The position numbers and the translations under genes are program-made. A stretch of 64,000 nucleotides of DNA. It comes from Streptomyces sp. SKN60 (GTDB taxonomy: Bacteria > Actinomycetota > Actinomycetes > Streptomycetales > Streptomycetaceae). Each line of letters begins with the position of its first letter. The first letter of the stretch is position 1. Below the pieces are notes generated by a model that saw only the letters and a program-made list of their open reading frames with translations, made no database searches and was not told the origin of the DNA. Where the stretch lies: NCBI RefSeq assembly GCF_026236535.1, contig NZ_JAHTMW010000006.1, forward strand, positions 248,001-312,000, read 5' to 3'. This document shows, one piece after another, positions 25,740 to 37,889 of this stretch.

Positions 25740-25773
25740 GACCCGCTGCCACCGGCACGACCGGCAGCGGGTC
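25740..25773 (+). terminator. Terminator of the transporter/beta-glucosidase operon
   Basis: A perfect 11-bp stem (25740-25750 with 25763-25773) with a 12-nt loop starts 20 bp after the beta-glucosidase stop. The sequence TTCGG follows; no long U-tract. Confidence 0.8.
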
Positions 25774-25863
25774 TTCGGCATGGGCGCGACACCTTCCGGG
25801 CGCGGTCGGAAGTACCGGCATCGACACTTAATGAAAGCCAAAAGAAAAGCCGTGTCGCACGCC

Positions 25864-25907
25864 TTGACCGTCAACTCCCGTGCCGGGCAAGGTTTCGGAG
25901 AGCGCTC
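25864..25907 (+). promoter_or_regulatory. Promoter and LacI/CebR-like core palindrome for the discoidin gene
   Basis: TTGACC (25864-25869), an 18-bp spacer and CAAGGT (25888-25893) form a plausible promoter. Seven bases later comes the 8-bp palindrome GAGCGCTC (25900-25907), the core of the Streptomyces CebR operator for cellulose-use genes, although the outer bases do not fit well. The stretch before it (25805-25855) is unusually A-rich for this genome. Confidence 0.4.
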
Positions 25908-25942
25908 GCTCACGTTTCCCCCACGTATCCCCAGGAGCCCCC

Positions 25943-28126
<2,184 letters not shown>

Positions 28127-28143
28127 CGGTCGTGACGTGACTC

Positions 28144-28187
28144 CCCTCCGGGCGGCGGCCGGACCCCGCAGCGCGCCGCCCGGAGGG
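28144..28187. terminator. Bidirectional terminator after the discoidin gene
   Basis: A 13-bp perfect GC stem (28144-28156 with 28175-28187) lies between the convergent discoidin and DUF574 methyltransferase genes and can serve both. Confidence 0.75.
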
Positions 28188-28205
28188 CCCCGCGGCCACG
28201 GATCC

Positions 28206-28994
28206 TCACTTGCGGCCGACGCCCGCGTACATCGCGACGTCCGGCGTCTGCGTCCCCGCCTCCGGCCGCCAGGCCGAGCAGGACACCACCCCGGGGTCGA
28301 GCAGCTCCAGGCCGTCGAAGTAGCGGGCGATGGCCTCGGGGGTGCGCTGGGTGAGCTTCGGGGTGCCGTGCTCGTTCCAGAACGCCACCGCCGCGTCGAC
28401 GTCGGGCATGGCGGGGTGGGTGACCGTGTGGGACAGGACGAGGTGGCTGCCGGGGGCGAGCGCGTCCATGAGGCGGCGGACGACTCCGTACGACTCCTCG
28501 TCGTCCTCCACGAAGATGACGACGCCGAGCAGCATCAGCGCGACCGGCTGCGAGAGATCGAGCGTCTTCGCGGCGGCGGCCAGGATCGTGTCGACGTCCC
28601 GCAGATCGGCGTCCAGATAGTCGGTGCGGCCCTCGGGCGTCCCGACGAGCAGGGCGCGGGCGTGCGCGAGCACGAGCGGGTCGTTGTCCACGTACACGAC
28701 CCGCGACTCGGGCGCGACGCGCTGGGCGACCTCGTGCGTGTTGTCGGCGCTCGGCAGCCCCGTCCCGATGTCCAGGAACTGCCGGATCCCCCGCTCCCCG
28801 GCCAGATACCGCACCGCGCGCCCCAGAAACAGCCGGTCCGCCTTCGCGTACTCCCCGATCCCGGGGTGCAGCTCCCGAATCCGGTCCCCGGCCTCCCGGT
28901 CGACCAGGTAGTTGTCCTTCCCGCCGGTCCAGTAGTTCCAGATCCGGGCGGTGTGCGGCCGGGACGTGTCGATGCGCGATTCGATGTCGGTCAC
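28206..28994 (-). CDS. SAM-dependent methyltransferase, DUF574/Methyltransf_19 family
   Basis: The GTG at 28994 gives 262 residues, beginning VTDIESRIDTSRPHTARIWNYWTGGKDNYLVDREAG. This start and the WNYWTGGKDN block are the hallmark of the actinobacterial family of about 270-residue SAM methyltransferases (PF04672), which is expanded to many copies in Streptomyces. The SAM site is FLDIGTGLPSADNTHEVAQ, followed by VVYVDNDPLVLAHAR and VALMLLGVVIFVEDD. Substrates are unknown; many copies sit beside regulatory genes with other domains. Here it is a single gene convergent with the discoidin gene. GGAG lies only two bases before the GTG, so the start is not certain. Confidence 0.9.
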   Translation of the reverse strand: MTDIESRIDTSRPHTARIWNYWTGGKDNYLVDREAGDRIRELHPGIGEYAKADRLFLGRAVRYLAGERGIRQFLDIGTGLPSADNTHEVAQRVAPESRVVYVDNDPLVLAHARALLVGTPEGRTDYLDADLRDVDTILAAAAKTLDLSQPVALMLLGVVIFVEDDEESYGVVRRLMDALAPGSHLVLSHTVTHPAMPDVDAAVAFWNEHGTPKLTQRTPEAIARYFDGLELLDPGVVSCSAWRPEAGTQTPDVAMYAGVGRK

Positions 28995-29058
28995 GTCTCC
29001 AACGTAGCGCAGCACCCGGCCAACTCCCGGGCCCGAATGCCGATGTACGCCGTCGACG

Positions 29059-29754
29059 CTATCGGCCGCCACCGACACCGGGCTCGTCGTACCGGCGCAG
29101 GACCATGAGGCCGTTCTCCTGGGTCGCCGCCATGGCGAAGGGGAAGCGGTCGAGTTCGAGGCAGAGCGCGGCGTCGTCGGGGTGGGCGCCCTCGCGGAGG
29201 CCCTGGGTCAGCTCGGCGGCGGCGCGCGATGCGGCGGCACGGTGGAGGTGGGCGGCGGCGTCCGGCGTGGCGCCGGTGGCGCGGTGGGCGATGTACTGGG
29301 CGCAGGCGAGGTCCTCCTCGGCGCGGCCGTCCTCACCGGTGACGACGAAGGTGACGTCGGCGCACTCGCGTGCCCGGAGCAGCTGGGCCGTCGCCTCCGC
29401 CACCACGAAGCCGGCGCACAGCACCAGGGACGCGTCCTTGACCGCGAGCGCGCCGACCGTGCCCGCCGTGGTCTTCTGGACGACGGTCCGCCCGGCGAGG
29501 TCGGCGTCGCGCAGCAGGGCCGGGGAGTTGACGGCGTCGAAGCCGGGCGCCGGAGCGCCGTCCTTGAGGGCCAGCCAGTCGGGGTGGCGGGCCTTGAGCG
29601 CGAGGGCGTCGTCCAGGGACTCGGCGAGGACTATCCTCTCCGCGCCCCGGGCGAAGGCCCAGGCCGCCACCGTACAGGCGCGCATGACGTCGATCACGAC
29701 GGCCGTCGACGGGGTTGCGGTCAGCTCGGCGATGCCGAGGAAGCGAGCGTCCAT
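29059..29754 (-). CDS. ComB-like 2-phosphosulfolactate phosphatase
   Basis: The 231-residue product starts at ATG 29754 ([34 protein letters not shown]). The [10 protein letters not shown] motif, the [11 protein letters not shown] segment and the [15 protein letters not shown] block (normally TTNGT or TTAGT) match the ComB family of Mg-dependent phosphatases. In methanogens ComB removes phosphate from 2-phosphosulfolactate during coenzyme M synthesis. No other coenzyme M gene is visible here, and actinobacterial ComB-like proteins are of unknown role, so only the phosphatase fold is claimed. It is divergent from the VOC gene. Confidence 0.8.
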   Translation of the reverse strand: MDARFLGIAELTATPSTAVVIDVMRACTVAAWAFARGAERIVLAESLDDALALKARHPDWLALKDGAPAPGFDAVNSPALLRDADLAGRTVVQKTTAGTVGALAVKDASLVLCAGFVVAEATAQLLRARECADVTFVVTGEDGRAEEDLACAQYIAHRATGATPDAAAHLHRAAASRAAAELTQGLREGAHPDDAALCLELDRFPFAMAATQENGLMVLRRYDEPGVGGGR

Positions 29755-29817
29755 CCGGCCATGATCACGCATCAGTTCGGCCGTCGAAAAGAAAATGAGC
29801 AACCGGACCGCCGCTGT

Positions 29818-29823
29818 TACTGT
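29818..29823 (+). promoter_or_regulatory. -10 box of a likely leaderless VOC gene
   Basis: TACTGT ends six bases before ATG 29830, and no ribosome-binding site is present. A clear -35 box was not seen. Confidence 0.4.
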
Positions 29824-29829
29824 GCCCGG

Positions 29830-30264
29830 ATGGCATCGATCAAGGAATTCCAGGTCACCATCGACTGCGCGGACCCGCACCGCCTCGCCGCCTTCTGGTG
29901 CGAGGTGCTGGGGTATGTCATTCCCCCGCCGCCGGAGGGCTTCGCTTCCTGGGACGCCTTCCTCGCCTCCGGACCGTCCGAGGACGACACCCGGTACTTC
30001 GCGTGCGTCGACCCCAACGGCGTGGGCCCGCGGGTGCTGTTCCAGCGCGTGCCCGAGGGCAAGGTCGTCAAGAACCGGGTGCATCTCGACGTACGCGCCG
30101 GCACCGGACTCGTCGGCGAGGAGCGCCTGGCCGTCCTCCAGGCGGAGTGCGACCGGCTCGTCGCGCTCGGCGCGACGTGCCTGAAGGTGCTGTACGCCGA
30201 CGGCGTGAACGAGTCGTGCATCAACATGCAGGACATCGAGGGCAACGAGTTCTGCCTCGACTGA
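29830..30264 (+). CDS. VOC family protein (glyoxalase-like)
   Basis: The 144-residue product has the paired beta-alpha-beta-beta-beta units of the vicinal oxygen chelate fold: [21 protein letters not shown] at the start, [21 protein letters not shown] in the middle and [15 protein letters not shown] at the end. Putative metal ligands are His99-region and the terminal Glu, typical of the 'glyoxalase-like domain' subgroup common in Streptomyces. Known VOC proteins include isomerases, dioxygenases and drug-binding resistance proteins; this one cannot be placed. It is probably leaderless. Its stop lies 6 bp from the stop of the convergent VWA gene. Confidence 0.85.
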   Translation: MASIKEFQVTIDCADPHRLAAFWCEVLGYVIPPPPEGFASWDAFLASGPSEDDTRYFACVDPNGVGPRVLFQRVPEGKVVKNRVHLDVRAGTGLVGEERLAVLQAECDRLVALGATCLKVLYADGVNESCINMQDIEGNEFCLD

Positions 30265-30270
30265 GTCCGT

Positions 30271-31503
30271 TCAGCCCGGGGTGATCCGTACGGTCTCCGC
30301 CCACGCCGGCGGCTCGGGCGCGTCCGGCCCGATCAGGGCGACGATGAGCCGGCAGGTGACGGGCTCCGCGGGCCAGGGCGTGTACCCGTCGGTCAGGACG
30401 ACCACGATCTGCGGGGACTCGGCCGCGGCGAGCGCGGCGCGGATGCCGACGCTCATGTCGGTGCCGCCACCGCCGGCGAGTTCGACCTGGTCGACGGAGG
30501 TGACCCCGGCGACGGCCTGGACGTCGGCGTCGCAGGCGAGGACGGCGACCCGGTTGCCGCCGATGCCGACCTCGCGCAGCACCCCGGTGACCTCCGCGAG
30601 GGCCGCGGCGAGGTCGTCGTCGCCCATCGAACCGGACGTGTCGACGACCACGGCGACCCGGGGCAACGGGCGGCGCAGGCTGGGCAGGACGACCCGGCCG
30701 CCGAGCGCGGGAGTACGGCGCGAGGGGCGCCGGTACGTGTAGTCGACGGCGCCGCCCGCCCACGCGGCGGCCTCGCGGACGGCGCCGGTGAGCGCCTTGC
30801 GCCAGTCGACGACGGGTTCGAGGGTCTGCTCGGCCCAGCGGCGCCAGCCGCCCGGGACCGAGCCGCGGGAGCGCTGGTGGGCGGCGCGGATCGCTTCGGC
30901 GGTCTGGCGGCGCAGGGCCTCCGCCTCGACCGGGCTTACTCCCCCGGTGGCGTCGGCGCCGCCCGCGCCGAGCTCCCAGGGGGCCGGGACGCCGTGCGCG
31001 CCGGAGCCGCAGTCGAGCGCGTGCGGCGGGGTGGCGGGGATGCCGGGCACGTACTCCTCGAAGAGTCCGCCGGTGGGCAGGCCGAAAAGGCGTGGCTCCA
31101 TACGGCCTTCGGGCAGCCGCAGCCCGTCGGCGAGCAGGTCGTCGTTGATCTCGCAGTCCTGCGCGATGTTGATCCGCAGCCGGTCGCGCTGGTCGGCCGC
31201 GGGCAGCCGCTCCGCCCGGCCGTGGTGGTCGCGCAGCAGGTGGGCGGCCTCGTGGACCCACACGCCGGCCAGTTCCTCGATGGCGGTGGCCTCGACGAAG
31301 GCGGGTGCGACATAACAGCGCCAGTGCCGGTCGACGGCCATGGTGCGGACGTCGCGGCTGGGGACGACGGTCAGGGCGTAGAGGGCGGAGGCGAGGTACG
31401 GGCGCGCCTCGGCGGCCTTGTAGCGCGCGGCGAGCAGCTTGGCGCGGTCGAGGACCGGCACGGCTTCGCCCGGTACGGCTTCGCCCCCACGGGTGGCGGT
31501 CAC
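30271..31503 (-). CDS. VWA-like protein with HExxH metallopeptidase domain (DUF2201 type)
   Basis: The GTG at 31503 gives 410 residues. The N-terminal half resembles the putative zinc metallopeptidase domain of DUF2201 proteins, with VWVHEAAHLLRDHH giving HEAAH at residues 84-88 and INIAQDCEINDDLL as the downstream helix with a possible third ligand. The C-terminal half is a von Willebrand A domain. Its MIDAS motif is complete: DTSGS at 288-292, the Thr of GGTD at 348 and LTDG near 371-374. No membrane segment was seen. It is the last gene of the LRR-ankyrin-MoxR-VWA operon, 14 bp after the MoxR stop. MoxR ATPases commonly act with VWA partners to remodel protein complexes; here the partner may itself be a protease. 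Confidence 0.85.
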   Translation of the reverse strand: MTATRGGEAVPGEAVPVLDRAKLLAARYKAAEARPYLASALYALTVVPSRDVRTMAVDRHWRCYVAPAFVEATAIEELAGVWVHEAAHLLRDHHGRAERLPAADQRDRLRINIAQDCEINDDLLADGLRLPEGRMEPRLFGLPTGGLFEEYVPGIPATPPHALDCGSGAHGVPAPWELGAGGADATGGVSPVEAEALRRQTAEAIRAAHQRSRGSVPGGWRRWAEQTLEPVVDWRKALTGAVREAAAWAGGAVDYTYRRPSRRTPALGGRVVLPSLRRPLPRVAVVVDTSGSMGDDDLAAALAEVTGVLREVGIGGNRVAVLACDADVQAVAGVTSVDQVELAGGGGTDMSVGIRAALAAAESPQIVVVLTDGYTPWPAEPVTCRLIVALIGPDAPEPPAWAETVRITPG

Positions 31504-31517
31504 CTCGTCGGCGCCGG

Positions 31518-32746
31518 TCAGCGGGCGCCGGGCAGGGCGCCGGCGAGCTGGAGGAGTTCCAGGAAGGCGTCGATGCCGGACGGGATGGGCCAGTCGGGCT
31601 CGCGCATGACGGCGAGGTCGCGGGCGGCGCGGGCGGCGACGTCGGGGACTCCCGCGTCGACGGCCTTGGCGAGGACCTCCCAGCCGGCCTCCCAGCGCGG
31701 GCGGGTGGGTTCGCTCTGCACGGCGGCCACGACGGCGATGAGGAAGGCGAGTTGGCGGTCGCCGCGTTCGGGCAACGCGAAGGCGGACGGGTCGGCGAGC
31801 ACCTTGTCGGGGTCGGGCAGGTCGAGGTTCTCCAGGTAGGAGAGCAGCTCGATGCCGGCCGCCTCGCCGACGGCTCCGATGACGGCCGCCGCGGTCGCCT
31901 GCTGCCCGGCGCCGGACGCGTAGCCGGTGGCGAGCAGCCGCAGCGCCGCCTCCCAGGAGCGCGGGGACGGCCAGGCGCGGCCGCGACCCTCGGCCTCCTT
32001 CGGCAGGTGGTGGACCAGGCCGGGGCGGGCGGTGAGGAAGCCGGAGATCACGCCGCGGGCGCGGGCGACGGCGCCGGAGACCCGCGCCGGGTCGACGGTC
32101 GGCAGGGCGGTCTCGGGCCAGGTGCCGGCCATGCCACGGGCGACGGTGCGCGGGTCGTGGGTCCAGTCGAGGTGGACGAAGCGGTTGGCGAGCGGCGGGC
32201 TGAGGTGCCAGCCGTCGGCGGCGCTGGAGGGCGGGTTGGCGGCGGCGACGATCCGTACCGACTCGGGAAGGGTGAGGCTGCCGACCCGGCGTTCCAGCAC
32301 GACCCGCAGCAGGGCGGCCTGCACGGCGGGCGGGGCCGAGGAGAGCTCGTCGAAGAACAGCAGGCCGTGGCCGGTCTTCGCGAGCCGGACGGCCCAGTCC
32401 GGCGGAGCCATCGGCACGCCGGTGGCGGCCGGGTCGTCGCCGACGATCGGCAGTCCGGCGAAGTCGGAGGGCTCGTGGACGCTGGCGACGACGGTCTCGA
32501 GCTCGACGCCGAGGGCGTCGGCGAGCTGCTGCATGCCGGCGGACTTGCCGATGCCGGGCTCGCCCCACAGCACGACGGGCTGATTGGCCGTCACGGCGAG
32601 GGCGAGGGCCTCCAGTTGGGGGTTGGCCGAGGCCTCGGTACGGGTGGCGCGGAGGCGTGCGTTGAGGGCGTCGGCCGCGGCGAGCGGGGCGGGGACGGAG
32701 CGGGTGCGGGGCGCGGTGCCGGCGGCGGAAGTGGTGGAGGCGGTGG

Positions 32747-32750
<4 letters not shown>
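31518..32750 (-). CDS. MoxR-family AAA+ ATPase
   Basis: The 410-residue product starts at ATG 32750, whose ATGA overlaps the ankyrin gene stop. Walker A is GEPGIGKS at 63-70 and Walker B is LLFFDE with D134 and E135. ANPPSSAADGWHLSPPLANRFVHLDW contains sensor 1 and the arginine-finger region, and HLPKEAEGRGRAWPSPRSWEAALRLL the sensor 2 helix. A disordered Ala/Thr-rich tail of about 25 residues precedes the core. MoxR ATPases are ring chaperones that insert cofactors or activate partner complexes, usually with a VWA protein encoded next door, as here. The ankyrin and LRR proteins encoded upstream are candidate substrate or ligand receptors. Confidence 0.92.
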
Positions 32751-34611
<1,861 letters not shown>

Positions 34612-34615
<4 letters not shown>

Positions 34616-35772
34616 CGGTAGAGGCTGCCGATCGCGCGCAGGTCGGGGTGGGTGGGGCGGGCCGGGCGGAGCCGTGCGGTGAAGGAGCGCTTGACCCGGC
34701 GGGGCAGCCCGGGGCCGAGGCCCACGTATTCGAGGCGGTGGGCGTCGTCGAGGGCGGCGAGCAGCGTCTTCGCGCCGCGGCCGGTGAGGCCGGTGTGGCG
34801 CAGTTCGAGGCGGCGCAGCGGGCTGCCCGGCAGGGCGACGGCGAGCGCGTGGGCGCCGTCGTCGCCGGTGGTGTTGCCGGGGGCGCCGAGGCTGCGCTCG
34901 GACATGGTGCGGCCGAGGTCGAGGGCGTCGATGCCGTCGAGGGCGTCCGCGAGGGCCCGGGCGCCGGCCGGTCCGATGCCGTTGCCGCCGAGGCCGAGCC
35001 GGACGGGGCGGGCGGCGTCGGTCGCGGCGGCGAGGACCGTGATGCCCGCGTCGCCGAGGTGGTTGGCGGGGACGTACAGCTCGCGGACCCCGGCGTCGCG
35101 GACGAGCGCGGCGAGCAGCGGGGCGTCGGCGGCGGTGAGGCCGTTGCCGCCGAGGAAGAGGCGTTCGAGCGGGGCCCCGCGGTCCAGGAGCGCGTCGAGG
35201 AGGTCCCGTACGCCCTCCGCTCCGATGCCGGAGTTGACCAGGTCGAGGGTGCGCAGCGTGGTGTTGCGCCGCAGCAGGCCGGCCAGGGTGCGGGCGCCGG
35301 CCGGACCGACGGGGTTCCGCTTGAGCCACAGCGCGCGCACGGCGGTGTCGTCGGCGAGCGCCTCGGCGAGGGTGGTGACTCCGGCCGGGCCGATGCGGTT
35401 GCAGCCGAGGTAGAGGGTGCGCACGCCATGGCCGTCGCCGGTGCCGGTGCGGCGCGTGTCGGTCAGCGCCTCGGCGAGGGTGCGTACGCCCTCGTCGCCG
35501 AGGGAGTTGGTGCCGAGCAGCAGATGCGCGGCGTGCGGCGACGCGAGGGCGGCGGGCACGAACCGGGCGGCGCCGGCCGGGCCGAGGCCCTGCTTGCACA
35601 GGTCGACCCGGCCGTCGGCGCGCAGGGTGCCGAGTGGGAAGGTCTCGTCGCCGGTGACCGGGCGCCCGTCCGCGAGGCGGTCGAGCAGCGACGCGAGCAG
35701 CGCGGGGTCGGCCGGCGGCAGGTCGGGGTGCTCGATCGCCGGGCAGCGTACGGGCGTTGTCGGCTGGGCCAT
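34612..35772 (-). CDS. Leucine-rich-repeat protein (ribonuclease-inhibitor type)
   Basis: ATG 35772 has GGAG five bases upstream and gives 386 residues; two GTG codons just before it are possible alternatives. From about residue 55 to 350 it is built of roughly ten 28-residue units of the ribonuclease-inhibitor class, for example VRTLYLGCNRIGPAGVTTLAEAL, VRALWLKRNPVGPAGARTLAGLL and LRTLDLVNSGIGAEGVRDLL. This forms a curved solenoid for protein binding. The first 50 residues are not repeat-like. There is no signal peptide. It is the first gene of the four-gene operon, starting about 90 bp downstream of a tRNA-like gene on the same strand, and is coupled by ATGA to the ankyrin gene. In similar systems LRR proteins recognise a partner or trigger. 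Confidence 0.85.
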
Positions 35773-35864
35773 CACCACTCCACCGGTCTGGCGCCGGGGA
35801 CCGGCGTTCCGCTTCGACCTTCACGTCGGCGGCGCCTTCGGTGACGCCGCCGTTCAAGTAGGCG

Positions 35865-35937
35865 CAAGGCCGGTCGGATTCGAACCGACGTCCTCCAGCT
35901 CGATGCGTGGGCGCGACGACCTCTGCGCTACGGCCTT
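35865..35937 (-). tRNA. tRNA-like gene with non-canonical anticodon arm (possibly a pseudo-tRNA)
   Basis: The 73-nt segment has a perfect 7-bp acceptor stem (AAGGCCG with CGGCCTT), a D arm with a 4-bp GCGC stem and a GG in the loop, and a perfect T arm (GTCGG, loop TTCGAAT, CCGAC). The remaining 21 nt do not form a normal 5-bp anticodon stem. The best register puts T33 before CGA, but three of five stem pairs fail. No CCA is encoded. Size and arms fit a tRNA that has decayed or has an unusual anticodon arm. Its 3' end points toward the LRR operon. Confidence 0.5.
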
Positions 35938-36052
35938 GCTGACGTGATCATAGCCGGATTCGCATGCGAGTTCGATAGCCGTCGGGGAACAGCTCCCTGG
36001 CCTCGTATACTCGGGCGGGCTCATGGACGGGGTGGACGGGGAGGTGGAGACG

Positions 36053-36523
36053 ATGAAGCTTGCCGAGGCACTGGCGGAACGCGCGGAAGCGACGCGCCGC
36101 GTGGAACAGCTGCGGGCGCGCGTCGTCGACAGCGCGAGGTACCAGGAGGGCGAGACGCCCGCCGAGGACGCGGCCCAGCTGCTGGCCGAGGCCGGTGAGG
36201 CGCTGGACGCCCTGGAATCCTTGATCCGGCGGATCAACCGGACCAACGCCGCCGTCGAGATGGGTCCGGACGGCACGCTCACCGACGCGCTCGCGCGCCG
36301 GGACGTCCTGCGGCTGCGCCACTCCGTGGTCACCGCGGCGGCGGACGCGGCGGCCGGCAAGGGCGAGCGGGGCTACGGCCGGCAGCTCCGGTCCGAGCTG
36401 CTCATGCTGTCCGCGCTTCCGGTGGCCGAACTGCGCGCCCAGGCGGACGTGATCGCCCGGGAGATCCGCGAGGTCGACGTGCGGATCCAGCGCACGAACT
36501 GGGAGGCCGATCTGCTGGACTGA
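36053..36523 (+). CDS. DIP1984 family protein
   Basis: ATG 36053 follows a GGGGAGGTGGAG ribosome site and gives 156 residues, beginning MKLAEALAERAEATRRVEQL, the typical start of the DIP1984 (septicolysin-like) family. The whole protein is predicted helical with coiled-coil character: RRVEQLRARVVDSARYQEGETPAEDAAQLLAEAGEALDALESLIRRINRTN and a C-terminal REIREVDVRIQRTNWEADLLD. The family is widespread in bacteria as a stand-alone cytosolic protein of unknown function. It lies alone between the tRNA-like gene and a LysR gene. The stop region is duplicated just downstream. Confidence 0.85.
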   Translation: MKLAEALAERAEATRRVEQLRARVVDSARYQEGETPAEDAAQLLAEAGEALDALESLIRRINRTNAAVEMGPDGTLTDALARRDVLRLRHSVVTAAADAAAGKGERGYGRQLRSELLMLSALPVAELRAQADVIAREIREVDVRIQRTNWEADLLD

Positions 36524-36552
36524 CCCGGTCCGGCGGACTGACCCGGTCCGGC
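36517..36552. repeat. 18-bp tandem duplication containing the DIP1984 stop codon
   Basis: GGACTGACCCGGTCCGGC occurs at 36517-36534 and directly again at 36535-36552. Each copy contains TGA; the first is the real stop codon. This is a recent-looking slippage duplication of the gene's end. Confidence 0.8.
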
Positions 36553-36620
36553 GGACGGGGACGGGACGATACGGGAACGATGTGGAGCAGGTAGCTGCTT
36601 CGGAGGCGTGCACAGACCGA

Positions 36621-36641
36621 GGGCCGGCGGTTTTCCGGCCC
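36621..36641 (+). terminator. Terminator downstream of the DIP1984 gene
   Basis: A 7-bp GGGCCGG/CCGGCCC stem with a 7-nt loop containing TTTT is followed by CTTTCT. It lies 97 bp after the DIP1984 stop. Confidence 0.65.
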
Positions 36642-36666
36642 CTTTCTGGTGCGTGATGAGCAACGC

Positions 36667-36683
36667 AGGGGTTCAACTCCCCT
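36667..36683 (+). other. Isolated tRNA T-arm-like hairpin
   Basis: A 5-bp stem (AGGGG/CCCCT) closes the loop TTCAACT, which fits the T-loop consensus TTCRANY exactly. No acceptor or D arm could be found around it, so it is either a tRNA relic or chance. The 36524-36807 gap otherwise holds only the duplication and terminator listed above. Confidence 0.3.
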
Positions 36684-36807
36684 ATGAACAGCGCAGCTCA
36701 GCACCGCGCACAGGTAAAGGTGCACAGCGCACAGCACATCACCATGTGCAGATCCGAGGCGGCGAGGGCGGGTTCGGGGTCTTTCACATCGACTCGGGAG
36801 CACCCGA

Positions 36808-37755
36808 TCAGTTCGGGAGCACCCAGTCCGGCACCCAGGTGCCGGGGACGGCGTGGCCGGTCGCGGTCGCGGTCGCGCTCGCGGCGAGGTGGGCGCGGAG
36901 GGCGGTCAGGCCGGGGTGGGGGTTGTCCCGGTGCCAGAGGAGCGAGTGGGGGTAGACCGGGGTCGGGTCGGTCACCGGGATGCGGCGCAGGCCGTGGCCG
37001 GCGGGCCAGACCAGGCGGGTCTGTTCGCTCATGAAGGTGGCCAGGGCCGGGGTGTCCGCGATGGTGTCGAGGAGTGCGTCGGAGCCGAAGTTGGGCCCGG
37101 TGGCCTCGATGGTGAGGCCGAACTCGGCGACGAGGTCGGCGTAGTAGGCGGCCCATTCGGTGCCGGGGACGATGCCGGGCATCCAGATCCGGTGGCCGAC
37201 GAGCTCGGCGAGGCGGACCGAGCGGGCGGCGGCCAGGGCGTGGGCGGGGCCGGTGAGGAGCTGGAGCGGCTCGTCGAGCACCCGTACGGACGCGATGTCC
37301 TCCGGCAGGGCTCGGCCGGGCGCGGCGACGGCGCGGAAGGACGCGTCGATGGTGCCGGACCGGATGGCGGCGACGGCCGTGTCGACGTCGAACAGCATCA
37401 CGACGTCGAGGTCGACGTCGGGGTGCGCGCGATGGAAGCCGCGCAGCAGCCCCGAGGCCGCGCCGCGCGAGTTGATCACGTCGACGCGCAGCGGACGCCG
37501 GTCGGTACGCACGGAGGCGACGGCCCGGTCGGCGACCTTCAGCAGCTCCCGGGCGTGCGGCAGGAAGGCCTGTCCGTCGATGGTGAGCTCGGCACCGCGC
37601 GGGGTCCGGGTGAAGAGCCGCACCCCGAGCGCGCGCTCAAGGGCGGCGATGCGCTTGGAGACGGCCTGCTGGGTGACCGACAGCTCCGCCGCGGCCTCCT
37701 GGAACCGTCCCGCGTCGGCGGCCGCGACGAAGGTCCGCACGGTGTCGAGGTCCAT
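36808..37755 (-). CDS. LysR family transcriptional regulator
   Basis: ATG 37755 begins MDLDTVRTFVAAADAGRFQEAAAELSVTQQAVSKRIAALERALGVRLFTRT, a standard LysR winged helix, and the product has 315 residues. The effector domain from about residue 90 has the two periplasmic-binding-like lobes, with LRVDVINSRGAASGLLRGFHRAHPDVDLDV and TEWAAYYADLVAEFGLTIEATG. The ligand is unknown. It is divergent from an MFS exporter-like gene with a 134-bp shared promoter region containing a palindrome of LysR type, so control of that gene and of itself is likely. Confidence 0.92.
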   Translation of the reverse strand: MDLDTVRTFVAAADAGRFQEAAAELSVTQQAVSKRIAALERALGVRLFTRTPRGAELTIDGQAFLPHARELLKVADRAVASVRTDRRPLRVDVINSRGAASGLLRGFHRAHPDVDLDVVMLFDVDTAVAAIRSGTIDASFRAVAAPGRALPEDIASVRVLDEPLQLLTGPAHALAAARSVRLAELVGHRIWMPGIVPGTEWAAYYADLVAEFGLTIEATGPNFGSDALLDTIADTPALATFMSEQTRLVWPAGHGLRRIPVTDPTPVYPHSLLWHRDNPHPGLTALRAHLAASATATATGHAVPGTWVPDWVLPN

Positions 37756-37773
37756 GCCGGACACCCTACGGGT

Positions 37774-37788
37774 ACAACCATGGGTTGT
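37774..37788. promoter_or_regulatory. LysR-type operator palindrome
   Basis: ACAACC-ATG-GGTTGT is a perfect 6-bp inverted repeat with a 3-bp centre, 18 bp upstream of the LysR start codon, and fits the T-N11-A type. GGTTGT half-sites recur downstream in the same intergenic region at about 37803 and 37857, toward the transporter gene. Confidence 0.5.
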
Positions 37789-37889
37789 GGGTGAGTGGCC
37801 TCCTGGTTGTTTGATCCCTGGTCGCACGGCCCGCTTTGATGCTCCCGAACGCTGATCGGTTGTACGGGTGAGAGGTGAGGGGCGTCGGC

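Noticed and set aside
35948..36676. 242-codon minus-strand frame opposite the DIP1984 gene
   Set aside because: The plus strand has a strong ribosome site and a family-typical start in the same region, and the minus frame shows no domain.
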